Positions 35,475 to 44,501 of a DNA stretch of 64,000 nt are shown here, in pieces; the stretch's first letter is position 1; the number at the start of each line of letters is the position of its first letter. The DNA comes from Halobacillus dabanensis (GTDB lineage Bacteria; Bacillota; Bacilli; Bacillales; Halobacillaceae): contig NZ_FOSB01000002.1 of assembly GCF_900114165.1 (NCBI RefSeq), positions 124,001-188,000 on the forward strand, written 5' to 3'. The position numbers and the translations under genes were made by a program. Below the pieces are notes generated by a model, which saw only the letters and a list, made by a program, of their open reading frames with translations, had not been told where the DNA came from and ran no database searches.

Positions 35475-35846
35475 CTACTCTTGCTGATTGCTTTTGAGCT
35501 CCTCACTATCCTCATTTTCTTTAACTATCGGGTCCATTCCACGGAACTTATATATACGTTTTGTAACGTTTTGTTTTGAACCACTTACGCCTACAGTTAC
35601 CGAATCTTGTTTCGCAGATACTCCGACTGTTCCGTCACCACTCTTGCCATAATACTCTTCGATTTCGACTTCTGTCGCAGATTCAATTCTATTGGCGATC
35701 GCTACTTCTTGCGCAACTTTTGCTTGATACTCTAATAATGCCAATTCCTTTTTCTTCTCGGCAAACTCTTCATCACTAGAGCTTTTTTGCGCAGAGGCGC
35801 TAATTATTCGACTAGCTAATTCAGTAATTAATGGGTCTACTCCTAT
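35475..35846 (-). CDS. Phage-like hypothetical protein; start codon unclear
   Basis: A TTG at 35744 opens an 89-residue frame (EYQAKVAQEVAIANRIE, EIEEYYGKSGDGT), but the open frame extends upstream as GVDPLITELASRIISASAQ to 35846, where AAGGTG is followed by ATC ATA and no usual start codon. The longer form (about 123 residues) reads as real protein. It is helical, then glycine/serine-rich; no family recognised. Confidence 0.4.
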   Translation of the reverse strand: MGVDPLITELASRIISASAQKSSSDEEFAEKKKELALLEYQAKVAQEVAIANRIESATEVEIEEYYGKSGDGTVGVSAKQDSVTVGVSGSKQNVTKRIYKFRGMDPIVKENEDSEELKSNQQE

Positions 35847-35884
35847 GATGTTAAAGCACCTTCTTTCATATTTTTATCCCTTTT

Positions 35885-36372
35885 TTACTTTTTCTTTCGC
35901 TGATTGCTTGTTTTATTATTCCCTCCTATTTTAGTATGTATAGCATTTGCACACACTTCGGTAAGAGGGATACCAATAGCCTCTTTATAATTGAATCCTA
36001 ATAATTGCATAGTTTTTAAAGTGTCTTTGTTTATTAGATTAATAAGAACATTGAAACTTTCTTGCTGAGCACTCACTTTGGGAGATGTAGAGCTTAGCAA
36101 CTCTACAACTTGTTGGACGGTGCTTTGAAGGTATTCTATATCTTTATCACTGATAGTCACACTCTCATATAATGACTTATATTCCCGAGCGATAGCCTCT
36201 AAATCCATTTTATCCTGCAATAGACTGTTAATGATTTCATCGTAAATTACTTGTTGTTCTTCTATTTTTTCTTTTCCTTTGCTTGTTGGGTTTTTGTTGA
36301 AACCCACTCATATGTGTTCCTTCCTAAAGTCTCCGCAAAAGATGTAGCTAGTTTCATAGAAGTTTCATCCAT
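35885..36372 (-). pseudogene. Coiled-coil phage-like protein split by a frameshift in an A-run
   Basis: A well-started frame (ATG 36372 after AAAAGGGGAG) encodes MDETSMKLATSFAETLG and stops at 36262. The -1 frame continues without break as EEQQVIYDEIINSLLQ to 35885. The switch point is an A6 run. Joined, they give about 165 residues of mostly helical protein (LQSTVQQVVELLSS). It may be a disrupted gene or a programmed -1 shift; a GTG at 36307 could also start the second part alone. Confidence 0.5.
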
Positions 36373-36562
36373 ATTTTATTCTCCCCTTTTTAAGAGTTTT
36401 GGCTCGTCCCTTTTGACATAACCCAAATCCAATTATTTCAAATTAAAAACTTTTCTACAACGTATTGATCTTTCAGTCCTTCAATCAATACCCCTTTACG
36501 GTGTTAGAATGTTCTAATGCCGTTTAGCGTTTACTTGATAGGAGAAAAAGGGAGGACGGTGC

Positions 36563-36814
36563 ATGACTATGAGGAACGTTTACCATCAAAACGGGAACAA
36601 TATAAGAATAAAGCTCACTGATATCCTGAAAGAACGAGGATATACGCAAATGAGACTTGCTCAAGAGACCGGTATCCGTCCGAATGCCATCTCTCAACTT
36701 ACGGCCGGCTTCCGGAAACAAATACACTTGGAGCACATCGAGAAAATTATGAAGCATTTCGATATTACCGATTTTAATGAGATTCTGGAGATACTGCCAG
36801 AAGAAAATGAGTAA
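36563..36814 (+). CDS. XRE-family helix-turn-helix regulator 1
   Basis: 83 residues, Cro/CI-type DNA-binding domain: LTDILKERGYTQMRLAQETG, then RPNAISQLTAGFRKQI (recognition helix). GGGAGG lies upstream of ATG 36563. Its core is similar in pattern to the second regulator at 37803-38063, so the pair may be a duplicated repressor. It is divergent from the small genes on its left. Confidence 0.82.
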   Translation: MTMRNVYHQNGNNIRIKLTDILKERGYTQMRLAQETGIRPNAISQLTAGFRKQIHLEHIEKIMKHFDITDFNEILEILPEENE

Positions 36815-36841
36815 GTATTCGACCTTGCTCTGTACATAGAA

Positions 36842-36873
36842 AAAAAAGAGCGACCGCATCGGGACGCCCTCGT
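36842..36873 (-). terminator. Terminator after the DUF4352 gene
   Basis: On the minus strand GAGGGCG...CGCTC forms an imperfect stem followed by T8, about 25 bp past the DUF4352 stop. Confidence 0.55.
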
Positions 36874-36895
36874 ATATTCTTCATATCATCATAGC

Positions 36896-37537
36896 TTACT
36901 CGCTTAATTGAATTTCAGTCGATACTGTTCCCCAGAAGCCAGGAGACGCTTTTAGAATTGCCTCGGAGACTTCTACGTCTTTACCTACCTCGAAAGCGAT
37001 CGTGCCGGACTTCTCGAGCCCCGGATTTACTTGCGTGAGGAAAAAGTCATCCTCGGAACTTAGAGCCATCGTAACCTCACCGGAGGTCGTCGGGTCATAC
37101 TCGGAACCGCCTGCGTTAAGTTTGAAATAACTTGAGTCGATCGTTAGAGCATCCTTCTTTTCGTTCTTCACGGTTACATTAACGAGAACGAATTTCCCAG
37201 ATGTTGTCGCATTCTCAATAAATTCATTTCCGGAGTCGATTTCGCTAGTCTCTCTTACGTCAGTAACCGTAAAAGTAACGTCGTCAACTGTGGACGGCTC
37301 CCCGATCTTTGCGGTTTTAGTTTCCGTATTCTCCTCGGAGGATTCTTCTTCTCCGCCTTCGTCGGTGGAAGATGCCTCGGCATTTGCTTCAGTGGCCTCT
37401 GCGTCATTTCCTCCGTTATCGCTTGCGGTATCTTCTTCGTCTCCGCCTGTTGCGACTGCGCCGATAATAATTACGGCTAGAACCCAAACCCAAATCCTTT
37501 TGTAGAATGGTTTCTTACTCTTTTTTTCCTTTGCCAT
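36896..37537 (-). CDS. DUF4352-family secreted or membrane-anchored protein
   Basis: 213 residues: a basic start (MAKEKKSKK), one membrane segment (about 13-29), a very acidic low-complexity linker (about 31-72) and a C-terminal immunoglobulin-like DUF4352 domain (VDDVTFTVTDVRET; GKFVLVNVTVKNEKKDAL). Such proteins sit outside the membrane and are common in Bacillaceae prophages. No reaction known. The acidic linker fits a salt-adapted host. Confidence 0.8.
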   Translation of the reverse strand: MAKEKKSKKPFYKRIWVWVLAVIIIGAVATGGDEEDTASDNGGNDAEATEANAEASSTDEGGEEESSEENTETKTAKIGEPSTVDDVTFTVTDVRETSEIDSGNEFIENATTSGKFVLVNVTVKNEKKDALTIDSSYFKLNAGGSEYDPTTSGEVTMALSSEDDFFLTQVNPGLEKSGTIAFEVGKDVEVSEAILKASPGFWGTVSTEIQLSE

Positions 37538-37802
37538 AGTGTATGACTCCCCTTTTTCTTAATTTATCCGGTTGATTTTCCTGTCTATATACCAACCAAA
37601 AACCTTGCTGGCTTGATTTTTGGAGCTTGTCTGCCCTTCGACACCCTAATGTTACACCCATGCGTAACGGGGCGTCAATACTTTTTTTACCAAAATTATT
37701 TCTAAATTATTTCTAAATTATTAAGGCATGTAACATTACGCAATCACGTATCGTTTTTTTTGAAAGTCTGTGGTAATGTTATCTTGTCAGGAGGTTTTGA
37801 TT

Positions 37803-38063
37803 TTGGCAATTAGAATTAGATTGAAGGATATCTTGGAGGAGAGAAATGTCACCCAAAGAGGGCTAGCAAGGGAAATCGGGCTTCGTCCTGCTTCTATCAA
37901 TAACCTCGTCAATAACAATCGCAATTTTGTTTATTTGTATCACTTGGACTTAATAGCAAGATACTTCGATATAGACGTTTGTGATCTTATCGAATACGAC
38001 CCGACGGAACCACATGAAAAACCGGATGCATCGAACAATAATAACGACGCTGATTCGATCTAA
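37803..38063 (+). CDS. XRE-family helix-turn-helix regulator 2
   Basis: 86 residues. RIRLKDILEERNVTQRGLAR and EIGLRPASINNLVNNN form a Cro/CI-type helix-turn-helix. TTG 37803 is the likely start, with AGGAGG 8 nt upstream; an in-frame ATG at 37770 has no SD. The tail is asparagine/aspartate-rich. Divergent from the DUF4352 gene. A hairpin and T-run at 38048-38083 end it. Confidence 0.8.
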   Translation: MAIRIRLKDILEERNVTQRGLAREIGLRPASINNLVNNNRNFVYLYHLDLIARYFDIDVCDLIEYDPTEPHEKPDASNNNNDADSI

Positions 38064-38083
38064 TCGAGAGGGCGTCTTTTTAT
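38048..38083 (+). terminator. Terminator after regulator 2
   Basis: GACGC...GCGTC encloses an inner GATT/AATC stem and is followed by TTTTTATTT on the plus strand. Confidence 0.65.
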
Positions 38084-38132
38084 TTACGCTATTTTTGGCC
38101 ATAAAAAAAATAGGCAGCCGCATAAAAAGCGA

Positions 38133-38823
38133 CTACCCTACTAATTCGAGACCCTGCTGCGCTCTCCATAACGCAATAGAGTCGAGCTCCTCCGTTGCCT
38201 TCACTTCTTCGAGGTTTCTTGGATGATCGTAGCACCAATTCACGAATGACCGGAACTCCTCGACTGTGAGGCCGTTGATATCTGCGAGCTCCTCGACGAT
38301 CTCCTCGAGCTTCTCCGCATCCAGACTATAGACACCCTTGTAACGATCGAACCAACGAAAGGGATTCCGACCCCCTTTTGATACGTTGAGCCCTCTTTTT
38401 AACGGGAGCATGTTCCCTCGAGTAGTCCCTCCGTGACCTGTTACAGTCGGAGAGATGAAGTGCTCGGCCTCTACGTTCTCTCGCTCCCCTGTGAGGCTGC
38501 AAGGCTGCGAGCTCCTTCTCGTTTAGCTCATTGGGTAAAGCTGCAAGCATCGAACGCCTGCGATAGTGCCTCTCATTTTCTCGTTTTCTGTTATCTGCTC
38601 GCCACTTGCGATAATAGTCTTTATTCTTTTCGTATGATCGTCGGGACCATTCTCGGACCTTCTTAGGATTCTTCGACCTGTATTCCGCATCATACTCAGA
38701 TTGACACGGCTTGCATCGAGGTTGCCGTCCCTGCCTCCCGAGTTTGTTTTTATGGAACTCCTCGAGCCCCTTTACTTCGCTACATTTGCGGCATTTCTTC
38801 TCGTTTACTCCCTGCGTTTTCAT
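38133..38823 (-). pseudogene. HNH endonuclease gene with frameshift
   Basis: The first half (ATG 38823, GGGGAG upstream) has a zinc-ribbon pair CRKCSEVKGLEEFHK ... CKPC and a basic YRKWRADNRKRENERHY stretch. Around 38490-38500 the sense frame shifts: the continuing frame reads SLTGERENVEAEHFISP, GHGGTTRGNMLPL and LNVSKGGRNPFRWF, an HNH-type core with EH, N and H/N positions. A small indel has broken the gene. Phage HNH nucleases often lie near packaging or regulatory genes. Confidence 0.75.
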
Positions 38824-38850
38824 CGTTGCTCTCCCCTTTTTTAGATATAA

Positions 38851-38872
38851 AAAAAGAGGCCCGAAGGCCCCT
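38851..38872 (-). terminator. Terminator between the integrase remnant and the HNH gene
   Basis: On the minus strand GAGGGGCC-TTCG-GGCCTC with T7 forms a tetraloop hairpin about 60 bp after the integrase remnant. Confidence 0.7.
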
Positions 38873-38934
38873 CGTTTGTGTTCGTTTATTTGATTGCTGC
38901 TTTTACTTTTCATGTAGTGCGATGTGCTCTCGAC

Positions 38935-39404
38935 TCATTCGGAGCCTCCCTCACTGCCCTGGCTTTCCTTCTGTTCGTCTAATGCATGCTTGTGGTTGAC
39001 GTATAGGACTTTATCACCCATACTCCCACGACTTCGAGCGACTTCTGCCGCCTGCTGCAAGTCCTCCCTAGTTCGGCAACCATTTTCGAGAATATCGCTT
39101 TAACACTAACTAGTCGGATGTTAACCGTGGTCGGCGATAACTCGTGCTGATTTAATAGTGTCGTAATGTAACGCCGGAAGTCTTCCTTTGTAACGTCGAA
39201 AACGTCGGTCTTTTTGATGACCTCGAAGAACTGCCGCCAATACTTCATATAGTCTCTTATAGTCCGGTGAAAGGTAGCCCTCCGACTCATAGATGCGTAT
39301 AAGGCGTTCAGCGGCTTTCTCATACGATAAATTTGTCTTATGGAGCTCGAGTCGATACCGGTCTCTCTGCGTCTCACAATGCCTCTGCGTCTATTTTTTC
39401 GCAC
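38935..39404 (-). pseudogene. Tyrosine recombinase remnant lacking the catalytic core
   Basis: GTG 39404 follows CGGGAGG. The frame encodes an N-terminal core-binding domain (FHRTIRDYMKYWRQFFEVIK, TKEDFRRYITTLLNQHELSP, TTVNIRLVSVKAIF) and then loses sense near 39090. Another frame ends as QAAEVARSRGSMGDKVLYVN, like an integrase C-terminal tail with its tyrosine. The middle with R, HxxR and H is missing, so an internal deletion has inactivated it. Confidence 0.78.
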
Positions 39405-39447
39405 AACAAAAAACCTCCCGATTTCTTATTTCTAAGAAAACGAGAGG
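39405..39447 (-). promoter_or_regulatory. Hairpin hiding the integrase-remnant SD
   Basis: CCTCTCG pairs with CGGGAGG (39441-39447 with 39414-39420 on the plus strand) and a T6 run follows, 4 nt before the GTG start. The SD is the 3' arm of the stem, the same layout as at the intact integrase of the eno element. Confidence 0.65.
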
Positions 39448-39594
39448 CTTCGTAGTAGGTTGGTATGCGGTCGCTCGAACTCGACCAAAAACGGCTAGGA
39501 CGGATTTGTTAGACCGTGTCTCTTCGCACAACCAACGGTGCGAAAAACGTTCAATAGTCCGTGTCTCTTTGCCGTCATACCAACGTTTATGAAC

Positions 39595-39678
39595 TTATAG
39601 CGCGCCCGAGAGGATTCGAACCTCCGACAGACGTAGAACCGGAATCTACCGCTCTATCCAACTGAGCTACGGGCGCAA
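39595..39678. repeat. Right 84-bp att repeat containing tRNA-Arg
   Basis: Identical to 34408-34491. The flanking bases differ on both sides. Inside the element next to it are GTTGGTATG/CATACCAAC inverted copies (near 39459 and 39575) and two similar CCGTGTCTCTT sites, possible integrase-binding sites. Confidence 0.9.
39601..39676 (-). tRNA. tRNA-Arg (anticodon CCG), right copy
   Basis: Same 76-nt cloverleaf as 34414-34489. It has a near-consensus promoter just upstream (39696-39724), so it is probably the transcribed copy. Its native terminator now lies 5 kb away beyond the left copy. Confidence 0.95.
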
Positions 39679-40027
39679 GTCGACATGCATTTAATATTAT
39701 AAGGATAAAAACTCAAAAATGCAACCCATTTTTAAAAAGTTATCCTCCCACACTATTATCTCAGATTTCATGATTCAAAGATATGCTCTTGTACAATGTT
39801 TTATACACGCCTTCTTCCTAATACAAAGGATGATGGCAGCCCAGGTGTAATTCAAGGATTTTAATCTGTACGTTTATATAGGTAAAATAAGGGTATGATG
39901 GTAGAAGGAATTGCAATACATCAAAGAGAATACAATTAATAACCATTCATTATCCTACGGCATTAGAAGATCTAACAGGGTCAATTTTGTTGCTTGTCCA
40001 AGTGCAAAATATGCTCGACCTTTTTTG
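39677..40027. other. Intergenic region between tRNA-Arg and clpP
   Basis: Besides the tRNA promoter at 39696-39724, no gene or clear repeat is seen. AT-rich. Confidence 0.5.
39696..39724 (-). promoter_or_regulatory. Promoter of the right tRNA-Arg copy
   Basis: On the minus strand TTGCAT (39719-39724), a 17-bp spacer and TATAAT (39696-39701) lie 19 bp upstream of the tRNA 5' end. No equivalent is seen at the left copy. Confidence 0.75.
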
Positions 40028-40057
40028 TTTGACCTTCACTGACCTTAAAGGTATGAT
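40028..40057 (+). promoter_or_regulatory. clpP promoter with CtsR-type operator
   Basis: TTGACC (40029-40034), a 17-bp spacer and TATGAT (40052-40057) form a sigma-A promoter. Over the -35 lie heptads TTTGACC and ACTGACC spaced by 3 bp (40028-40044), the layout of the CtsR box of Bacillus class III heat-shock genes. Confidence 0.8.
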
Positions 40058-40103
40058 GAATATATTCCATCATAATTAACTTGATGATAAGGAGGATTTT
40101 CAA

Positions 40104-40694
40104 ATGAATTTAGTCCCAACAGTTATTGAACAAACAAACCGCGGAGAACGTGCATACGACATTTATTCCCGTTTACTTAAAGATCGGATTATTATGCTTG
40201 GAAGCCCGATCGATGATAACATCTCGAACTCTGTTGTAGCCCAGCTACTTTTCCTTGCTGCTGATGATCCAGATAAAGATATTTCTTTATACATCAACTC
40301 TCCAGGAGGGTCCATCACAGCTGGTATGGCTATTTACGATACAATGCAGTTCATTAAACCGAATGTATCTACAATCTGTACAGGAATGGCTGCTTCCATG
40401 GGTGCTTTCCTATTGAATGCAGGTGAGCCTGGTAAACGTTACGCACTACCAAACAGTGAAGTTATGATTCACCAACCACTGGGTGGAACACAAGGACAAG
40501 CTTCTGACATTGAAATTCATGCGAAGCGAATCATCAAAATGCGTGAGAAATTGAACAAAATACTCGCTGAACGTACAGGTCAGCCTCTAGAAGTAATCGA
40601 ACGCGATACAGATCGCGATAACTTCATGTCTGCCCATGAAGCTGTGGATTACGGCTTAATTGATAAAGTCATGGAGAAAACATCCGATAAATAA
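40104..40694 (+). CDS. clpP: ATP-dependent Clp protease proteolytic subunit
   Basis: Serine protease that forms the barrel used by ClpC, ClpX and ClpE for regulated proteolysis. 196 residues with the catalytic Ser in [11 protein letters not shown] (near 98), His in MIHQPLGG and Asp in [17 protein letters not shown] precedes the ATG. Monocistronic, with its own terminator at 40702-40734 and a CtsR-type promoter, so stress induction is expected. Confidence 0.97.
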   Translation: MNLVPTVIEQTNRGERAYDIYSRLLKDRIIMLGSPIDDNISNSVVAQLLFLAADDPDKDISLYINSPGGSITAGMAIYDTMQFIKPNVSTICTGMAASMGAFLLNAGEPGKRYALPNSEVMIHQPLGGTQGQASDIEIHAKRIIKMREKLNKILAERTGQPLEVIERDTDRDNFMSAHEAVDYGLIDKVMEKTSDK

Positions 40695-40701
40695 GAACGA
40701 A

Positions 40702-40734
40702 AAAAGGCCGTTGTGGAGACCACAGCGGCCTTTT
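40702..40734 (+). terminator. Terminator after clpP
   Basis: AAAAGGCCG (40702-40710) pairs with CGGCCTTTT (40726-40734), with an inner GTGG/CCAC stem. It can also work for the minus strand. Confidence 0.88.
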
Positions 40735-40794
40735 ATTCGCGCTCATGAAATCGTTCCCTTATGAAGAACGTTCATTCATTCACATAAACACCTA

Positions 40795-41049
40795 TTAAGA
40801 TTCCTGGACAAATTCAGTCAACAACTTGATAGCTTCTTCTTCATCTGAACCATCTGCAATCAATTTGATTTCTTCATCCGTTCCGACAGCTAGACTCATC
40901 AATCCCATAATACTTTTTGCATTGACACGCTTTTCATCTTTCTCAATGAAGACATCAGCTGAAAACTTATTCGCTTCCTGCACAAACTGGGCAGCTGGTC
41001 TTGCTTGCAAGCCTGTCTCAAGCTCTATTTTTATATTCCTTTCAATCAC
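40795..41049 (-). CDS. crh: HPr-like catabolite repression protein Crh
   Basis: 84-residue HPr paralogue. The PEP-dependent His15 is replaced by Gln15 (TGLQARPA), so it cannot carry PTS phosphate, while Ser46 (NAKSIMGLMSL) stays for HPr kinase; the Ser-phosphorylated form is a CcpA cofactor. Crh also links metabolism to cell-wall synthesis and sporulation in Bacillus. The start is GTG 41049 after GGAGAATG. Last gene of the rapZ-glmR-whiA-crh cluster. Confidence 0.95.
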   Translation of the reverse strand: MIERNIKIELETGLQARPAAQFVQEANKFSADVFIEKDEKRVNAKSIMGLMSLAVGTDEEIKLIADGSDEEEAIKLLTEFVQES

Positions 41050-41179
41050 CAGTCATTCTCCTCTCTACATATATCCTGCATCTTTTGAAAGCGGATTCAA
41101 TCTTTAAGAAAAAGAACGCTCTCATTTAGAAAGCGTTTATAATTGTATTTCATTATAGCATGAAATGGTTAAGGAAACA

Positions 41180-42136
41180 TTAATTTCTTGTATTTTCTGT
41201 AACTTCGCCTTTCCTTACTTTTTCAGCAAACTCATCAATCTTGCGCAACCTATGATTGATACCTGATTTACTAATCGCTGCCCCGGAAACATATTCACCG
41301 AGTTCTTTTAGGGAAACCTCTTGATGTTGCAACCTCAAGCTGGCAATTTCTTGTAATTTATCAGGTAATGCCTCCAATCCTACCGTGCGTTTAATGAACT
41401 TGATGTTTTCCACCTGACGGAAAGCAGCACCAATTGTTTTATTTAAATTAGCAGTCTCACAATTGACTAATCGATTAACTGAATTACGCATATCTCTGAC
41501 TATACGTACATCCTCAAATTTAAAAAGAGCCTGGTGAGCACCGATATTACTAATTAACTCTGTAATTTTATCTGCTTCCTTCAGGTAGGTGATATACCCT
41601 TTCTTTCTGCTTAATGTCCGGGCATGCAATCCAAAGCTATTCATCAGCTCACACAACGCCTCGTTGTGTTCCTCATCAGAGGAATAAATCTCAAGGTGAT
41701 AAGAGGATGTTTCCGGATTGTTGACAGATCCTCCAGCTAAAAAAGCTCCTCGCAAATACGCACGTTTGCAACAAGTGTCTTCCAGGTACTTCTTAGGAAT
41801 TTCATGATTGATCGAGAATGGCCCTTTCAAAATTTCAAGATCCTCAAGGAGCACATTCGCTTTCTCTGTCATCCGTACAATGTAGACATTATTCTTCTTA
41901 AGACGCATCTTTTTCCGTACGAGCAGTTCTACCGGATAGGGATACAATTTTTTGATCAATGTGTATATTTCTCTTGCGATGGCCGCATTTTCTGTCTGAA
42001 CGTCTAAAATATACTCTCTATTGGAAAGAGAAAAAGTACCATTCATCCGTACGAGTGCTGCCAATTCAGCTTCCATACAGCAAGTGTCAGCTTCCACATT
42101 GGTCAATTCTTTTTTTATCTCTGATGCAAATGACAT
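41180..42136 (-). CDS. whiA: DNA-binding protein WhiA
   Basis: 318 residues. The N-terminal part has a degenerate LAGLIDADG homing-endonuclease fold ([16 protein letters not shown] near 131), and the C terminus is a helix-turn-helix ([20 protein letters not shown]). In Bacillus it affects division and chromosome segregation; in actinomycetes it is a sporulation regulator. GGGGGGTG precedes ATG 42136. Between glmR and crh as in B. subtilis. Confidence 0.95.
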   Translation of the reverse strand: MSFASEIKKELTNVEADTCCMEAELAALVRMNGTFSLSNREYILDVQTENAAIAREIYTLIKKLYPYPVELLVRKKMRLKKNNVYIVRMTEKANVLLEDLEILKGPFSINHEIPKKYLEDTCCKRAYLRGAFLAGGSVNNPETSSYHLEIYSSDEEHNEALCELMNSFGLHARTLSRKKGYITYLKEADKITELISNIGAHQALFKFEDVRIVRDMRNSVNRLVNCETANLNKTIGAAFRQVENIKFIKRTVGLEALPDKLQEIASLRLQHQEVSLKELGEYVSGAAISKSGINHRLRKIDEFAEKVRKGEVTENTRN

Positions 42137-42175
42137 GGATGTTCACCCCCCTTTATTCCACAAAACAAACGGCCC

Positions 42176-43129
42176 CTAGAGCATAGAATGCAATAGTTTC
42201 GCCAATTTATCTGTGTCATGTCGTAGCATAGACTTGCTATGGTCTATAATATCTTCTTCTATTACTTTTAAGCCCATGGATTTTATCCGTTCGATATCAT
42301 ATATAACAGGCTCTGCATTTTCTTCCGCATAAGCCTTCCTTACCCCTTGATCAATCGGCTTATTGTGTACAATCACAGACTGTAACACATCCTCACCAAT
42401 ATGGTCGAACAATGCCTGGATATGGTCCCCGGCTGTGTAACCAGATGTTTCGCCAGCTTGTGTCATTACATTACAAATATAAGTGACTTTCGCATTTGTA
42501 TCCCTTAATGCCTGGCCAATTTCCGGTATGATAATGTTCGGTAAAATGCTTGTATACAGGCTGCCTGGAGAAATGACAATCAAGTCAGCCGTTTTAATAG
42601 CTTCGACAGCCTCTGGAAGTGGCTGAACTGGTGTCGGACTCACATACACCCTCTTGATCCTCTTATTTTGTTCAGGGATGCTTGACTCGCCTGTAACAAT
42701 TGTACCGTCCTCCATTTCCGCATGAAGGTTCATGGAGTGGTTTGCAATGGGATAGATATTACCGCGCACATTCAACACCCGGGAAATTTCTTTAATTCCT
42801 TTATAGAAATCACCGGTCATAGATGCCATCGCAGCTAGTAGTAAGTTTCCCATAGAATGACCGGAAAGACCATTTCCACTAGCGAACCGGTGTTGGAAAA
42901 GTTCTAAAAGCATTGGTTCAGCATCCGATAAAGCGGCGACAACATTACGGATATCCCCCGGAGCGGGAATTGCCATCTCCGTTCGCAACCGGCCAGAGCT
43001 TCCCCCATCATCAGCAACTGTCACAATAGCTGACAGGTCGATCGGTAAGTTTTTTAGCCCGCGTAAAAGCACAGGCATCCCGGTCCCGCCACCAACGACG
43101 ACGACACGCGGCTTGGTTTTATGATCCAT
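42176..43129 (-). CDS. glmR: Gluconeogenesis/cell-wall factor GlmR (YvcK family)
   Basis: CofD-like fold protein that binds UDP-GlcNAc and stimulates GlmS, needed for growth on gluconeogenic carbon. 317 residues with the N-terminal VVVVGGGTGMPVLLRGLK, VTVADDGGSSGRLR, PAPGDIRNVVAAL and SLYTSILPN signatures. It starts 3 bp after the rapZ stop, so the genes are coupled. Regulated by Crh in Bacillus, whose gene is in the same cluster. Confidence 0.94.
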   Translation of the reverse strand: MDHKTKPRVVVVGGGTGMPVLLRGLKNLPIDLSAIVTVADDGGSSGRLRTEMAIPAPGDIRNVVAALSDAEPMLLELFQHRFASGNGLSGHSMGNLLLAAMASMTGDFYKGIKEISRVLNVRGNIYPIANHSMNLHAEMEDGTIVTGESSIPEQNKRIKRVYVSPTPVQPLPEAVEAIKTADLIVISPGSLYTSILPNIIIPEIGQALRDTNAKVTYICNVMTQAGETSGYTAGDHIQALFDHIGEDVLQSVIVHNKPIDQGVRKAYAEENAEPVIYDIERIKSMGLKVIEEDIIDHSKSMLRHDTDKLAKLLHSML

Positions 43130-43132
43130 CCA

Positions 43133-44017
43133 TTACAAACCCTTTCTTTTATCGATATCTCTGTGGGTGACATGTGTAACAAAATCTGCAGAGAAATATT
43201 CGGATAAGTGCTCGGCTAGAGCTACAGAACGATGCTGTCCTCCTGTACAACCGATAGCAACGACAAGCTGACTTTTCCCTTCCCTTTTGTATTGAGGAAG
43301 CATGAATTGAAGCAAGTCCTTGAGTTTTTCAAGAAATTTTTGTGTATCCGTCCATTTGAACACGTAAGAAGACACTTCCGTATTCAAGCCTGTCAATGGA
43401 CGCATATGTTCCACATAGTGTGGATTTGGTAAAAAACGCACATCAAACATTAGATCGGCATCAATCGGGACGCCATATTTAAAGCCGAAGGAAACCATCT
43501 GGACGGAAAAGACTTGCTGCTCTTTTTGACGATATGTTTCTATTATACGTTCTCTGAGATCTTTTGGTTTAAGGGAGGTCGTATCAATAATCGTCTGGGA
43601 CCGTCCACGGAGCTCATCGAGCATTTTTCGTTCTCTGCGGATCCCCTCTAATGGTAGTCCTTCTTTCGCAAGCGGATGCGAACGTCTGGTCTCTTTATAT
43701 CGAGAAACAAGCGACTGGTCTTCCGCATCCAGAAACAGAATATGTTCTTGCAGCCAGTCTTCTTTCCCCAGTCTGTCGAGAGAATCAAAAAGTGCTTCAA
43801 AAAATTCTCTGCCCCGCAGATCCATTACCAATGCGACGTTTTGAATGTTGTTGCTCGAATCTTTCATTAGTTCAAGGAACTTCGGTAACAAAGCCGGTGG
43901 CAAGTTATCGACACAAAAAAAACCGAGATCTTCAAAGCTTTGAACTGCCACGGTTTTTCCTGCTCCTGACATTCCTGTGATGATCACTAACTGAGTATCA
44001 TTAGTATCTACCTGCAT
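43133..44017 (-). CDS. rapZ: RNase adapter/nucleotide-binding protein RapZ (YvcJ family)
   Basis: GTP/ATP-binding protein of 294 residues with a Walker A GMSGAGKT near residue 15, DLRGREFF, and a C-terminal domain with [20 protein letters not shown]. In E. coli it controls GlmS through small RNA turnover; in Bacillus YvcJ affects competence and phosphorylation state. Cotranscribed with glmR downstream and a nudix gene 16 bp upstream. Confidence 0.94.
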   Translation of the reverse strand: MQVDTNDTQLVIITGMSGAGKTVAVQSFEDLGFFCVDNLPPALLPKFLELMKDSSNNIQNVALVMDLRGREFFEALFDSLDRLGKEDWLQEHILFLDAEDQSLVSRYKETRRSHPLAKEGLPLEGIRRERKMLDELRGRSQTIIDTTSLKPKDLRERIIETYRQKEQQVFSVQMVSFGFKYGVPIDADLMFDVRFLPNPHYVEHMRPLTGLNTEVSSYVFKWTDTQKFLEKLKDLLQFMLPQYKREGKSQLVVAIGCTGGQHRSVALAEHLSEYFSADFVTHVTHRDIDKRKGL

Positions 44018-44033
44018 CTTTCATCGCTCCCCA

Positions 44034-44501
44034 TTAGTCAGGTCGTGACGGATCCAAATCCTGATCGATCAATCGGAAATCCGTCGTATATACAAATGTT
44101 CCATACACTTGATCTTCATTATTCAAGATATGCTTGAAAATCTCCCGATCTCCCTCTGCCATCGGTTTCTGAAGAACTTCATCAACAGGGACCCATTCAA
44201 GCTCCCCCTCTTCACTTACATCAAGCAAGTCCCCGGAATAGCTACTGCTATAAAAAGTAAACATCATCCATTCTTGGGCGGTCATTTCTTCCTCGCGCAT
44301 AATGAATGTAAAAGAACCCTTCAATTCAGGATTCTCAATGTGAAGACCTGTCTCCTCTCTGAATTCACGGACGACAGAATCCTTTATATTCTCTCCTGCT
44401 TCCATTTTACCACCAGGGGCTACATACCAGCCTCTTCGCGGTTTTTTCAACATTAATACAGAATTATTCACTTTCAGAATACAATTCGCTACACGTTGCA
44501 T
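44034..44501 (-). CDS. Nudix hydrolase (YvcI-like)
   Basis: 155 residues with a complete Nudix box, GGKMEAGENIKDSVVREFRE followed by ETGL (Gx5Ex7REUxEExGU). Nudix enzymes hydrolyse nucleoside diphosphate derivatives or cap-like ends; the substrate here is unknown. The position next to rapZ matches B. subtilis yvcI. ATG 44501 begins the five-gene cluster down to crh. Confidence 0.88.
   Translation of the reverse strand: MQRVANCILKVNNSVLMLKKPRRGWYVAPGGKMEAGENIKDSVVREFREETGLHIENPELKGSFTFIMREEEMTAQEWMMFTFYSSSYSGDLLDVSEEGELEWVPVDEVLQKPMAEGDREIFKHILNNEDQVYGTFVYTTDFRLIDQDLDPSRPD

Noticed and set aside
35206-35579. Plus-strand ORFs opposite the small phage genes
   Set aside because: Low-complexity, cysteine/leucine-rich readings of the complement of better-supported minus-strand frames.
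38433-38666. Plus-strand ORF opposite the HNH gene
   Set aside because: Shadow of the coding strand; no SD, and the minus strand carries recognisable zinc-ribbon and HNH motifs.
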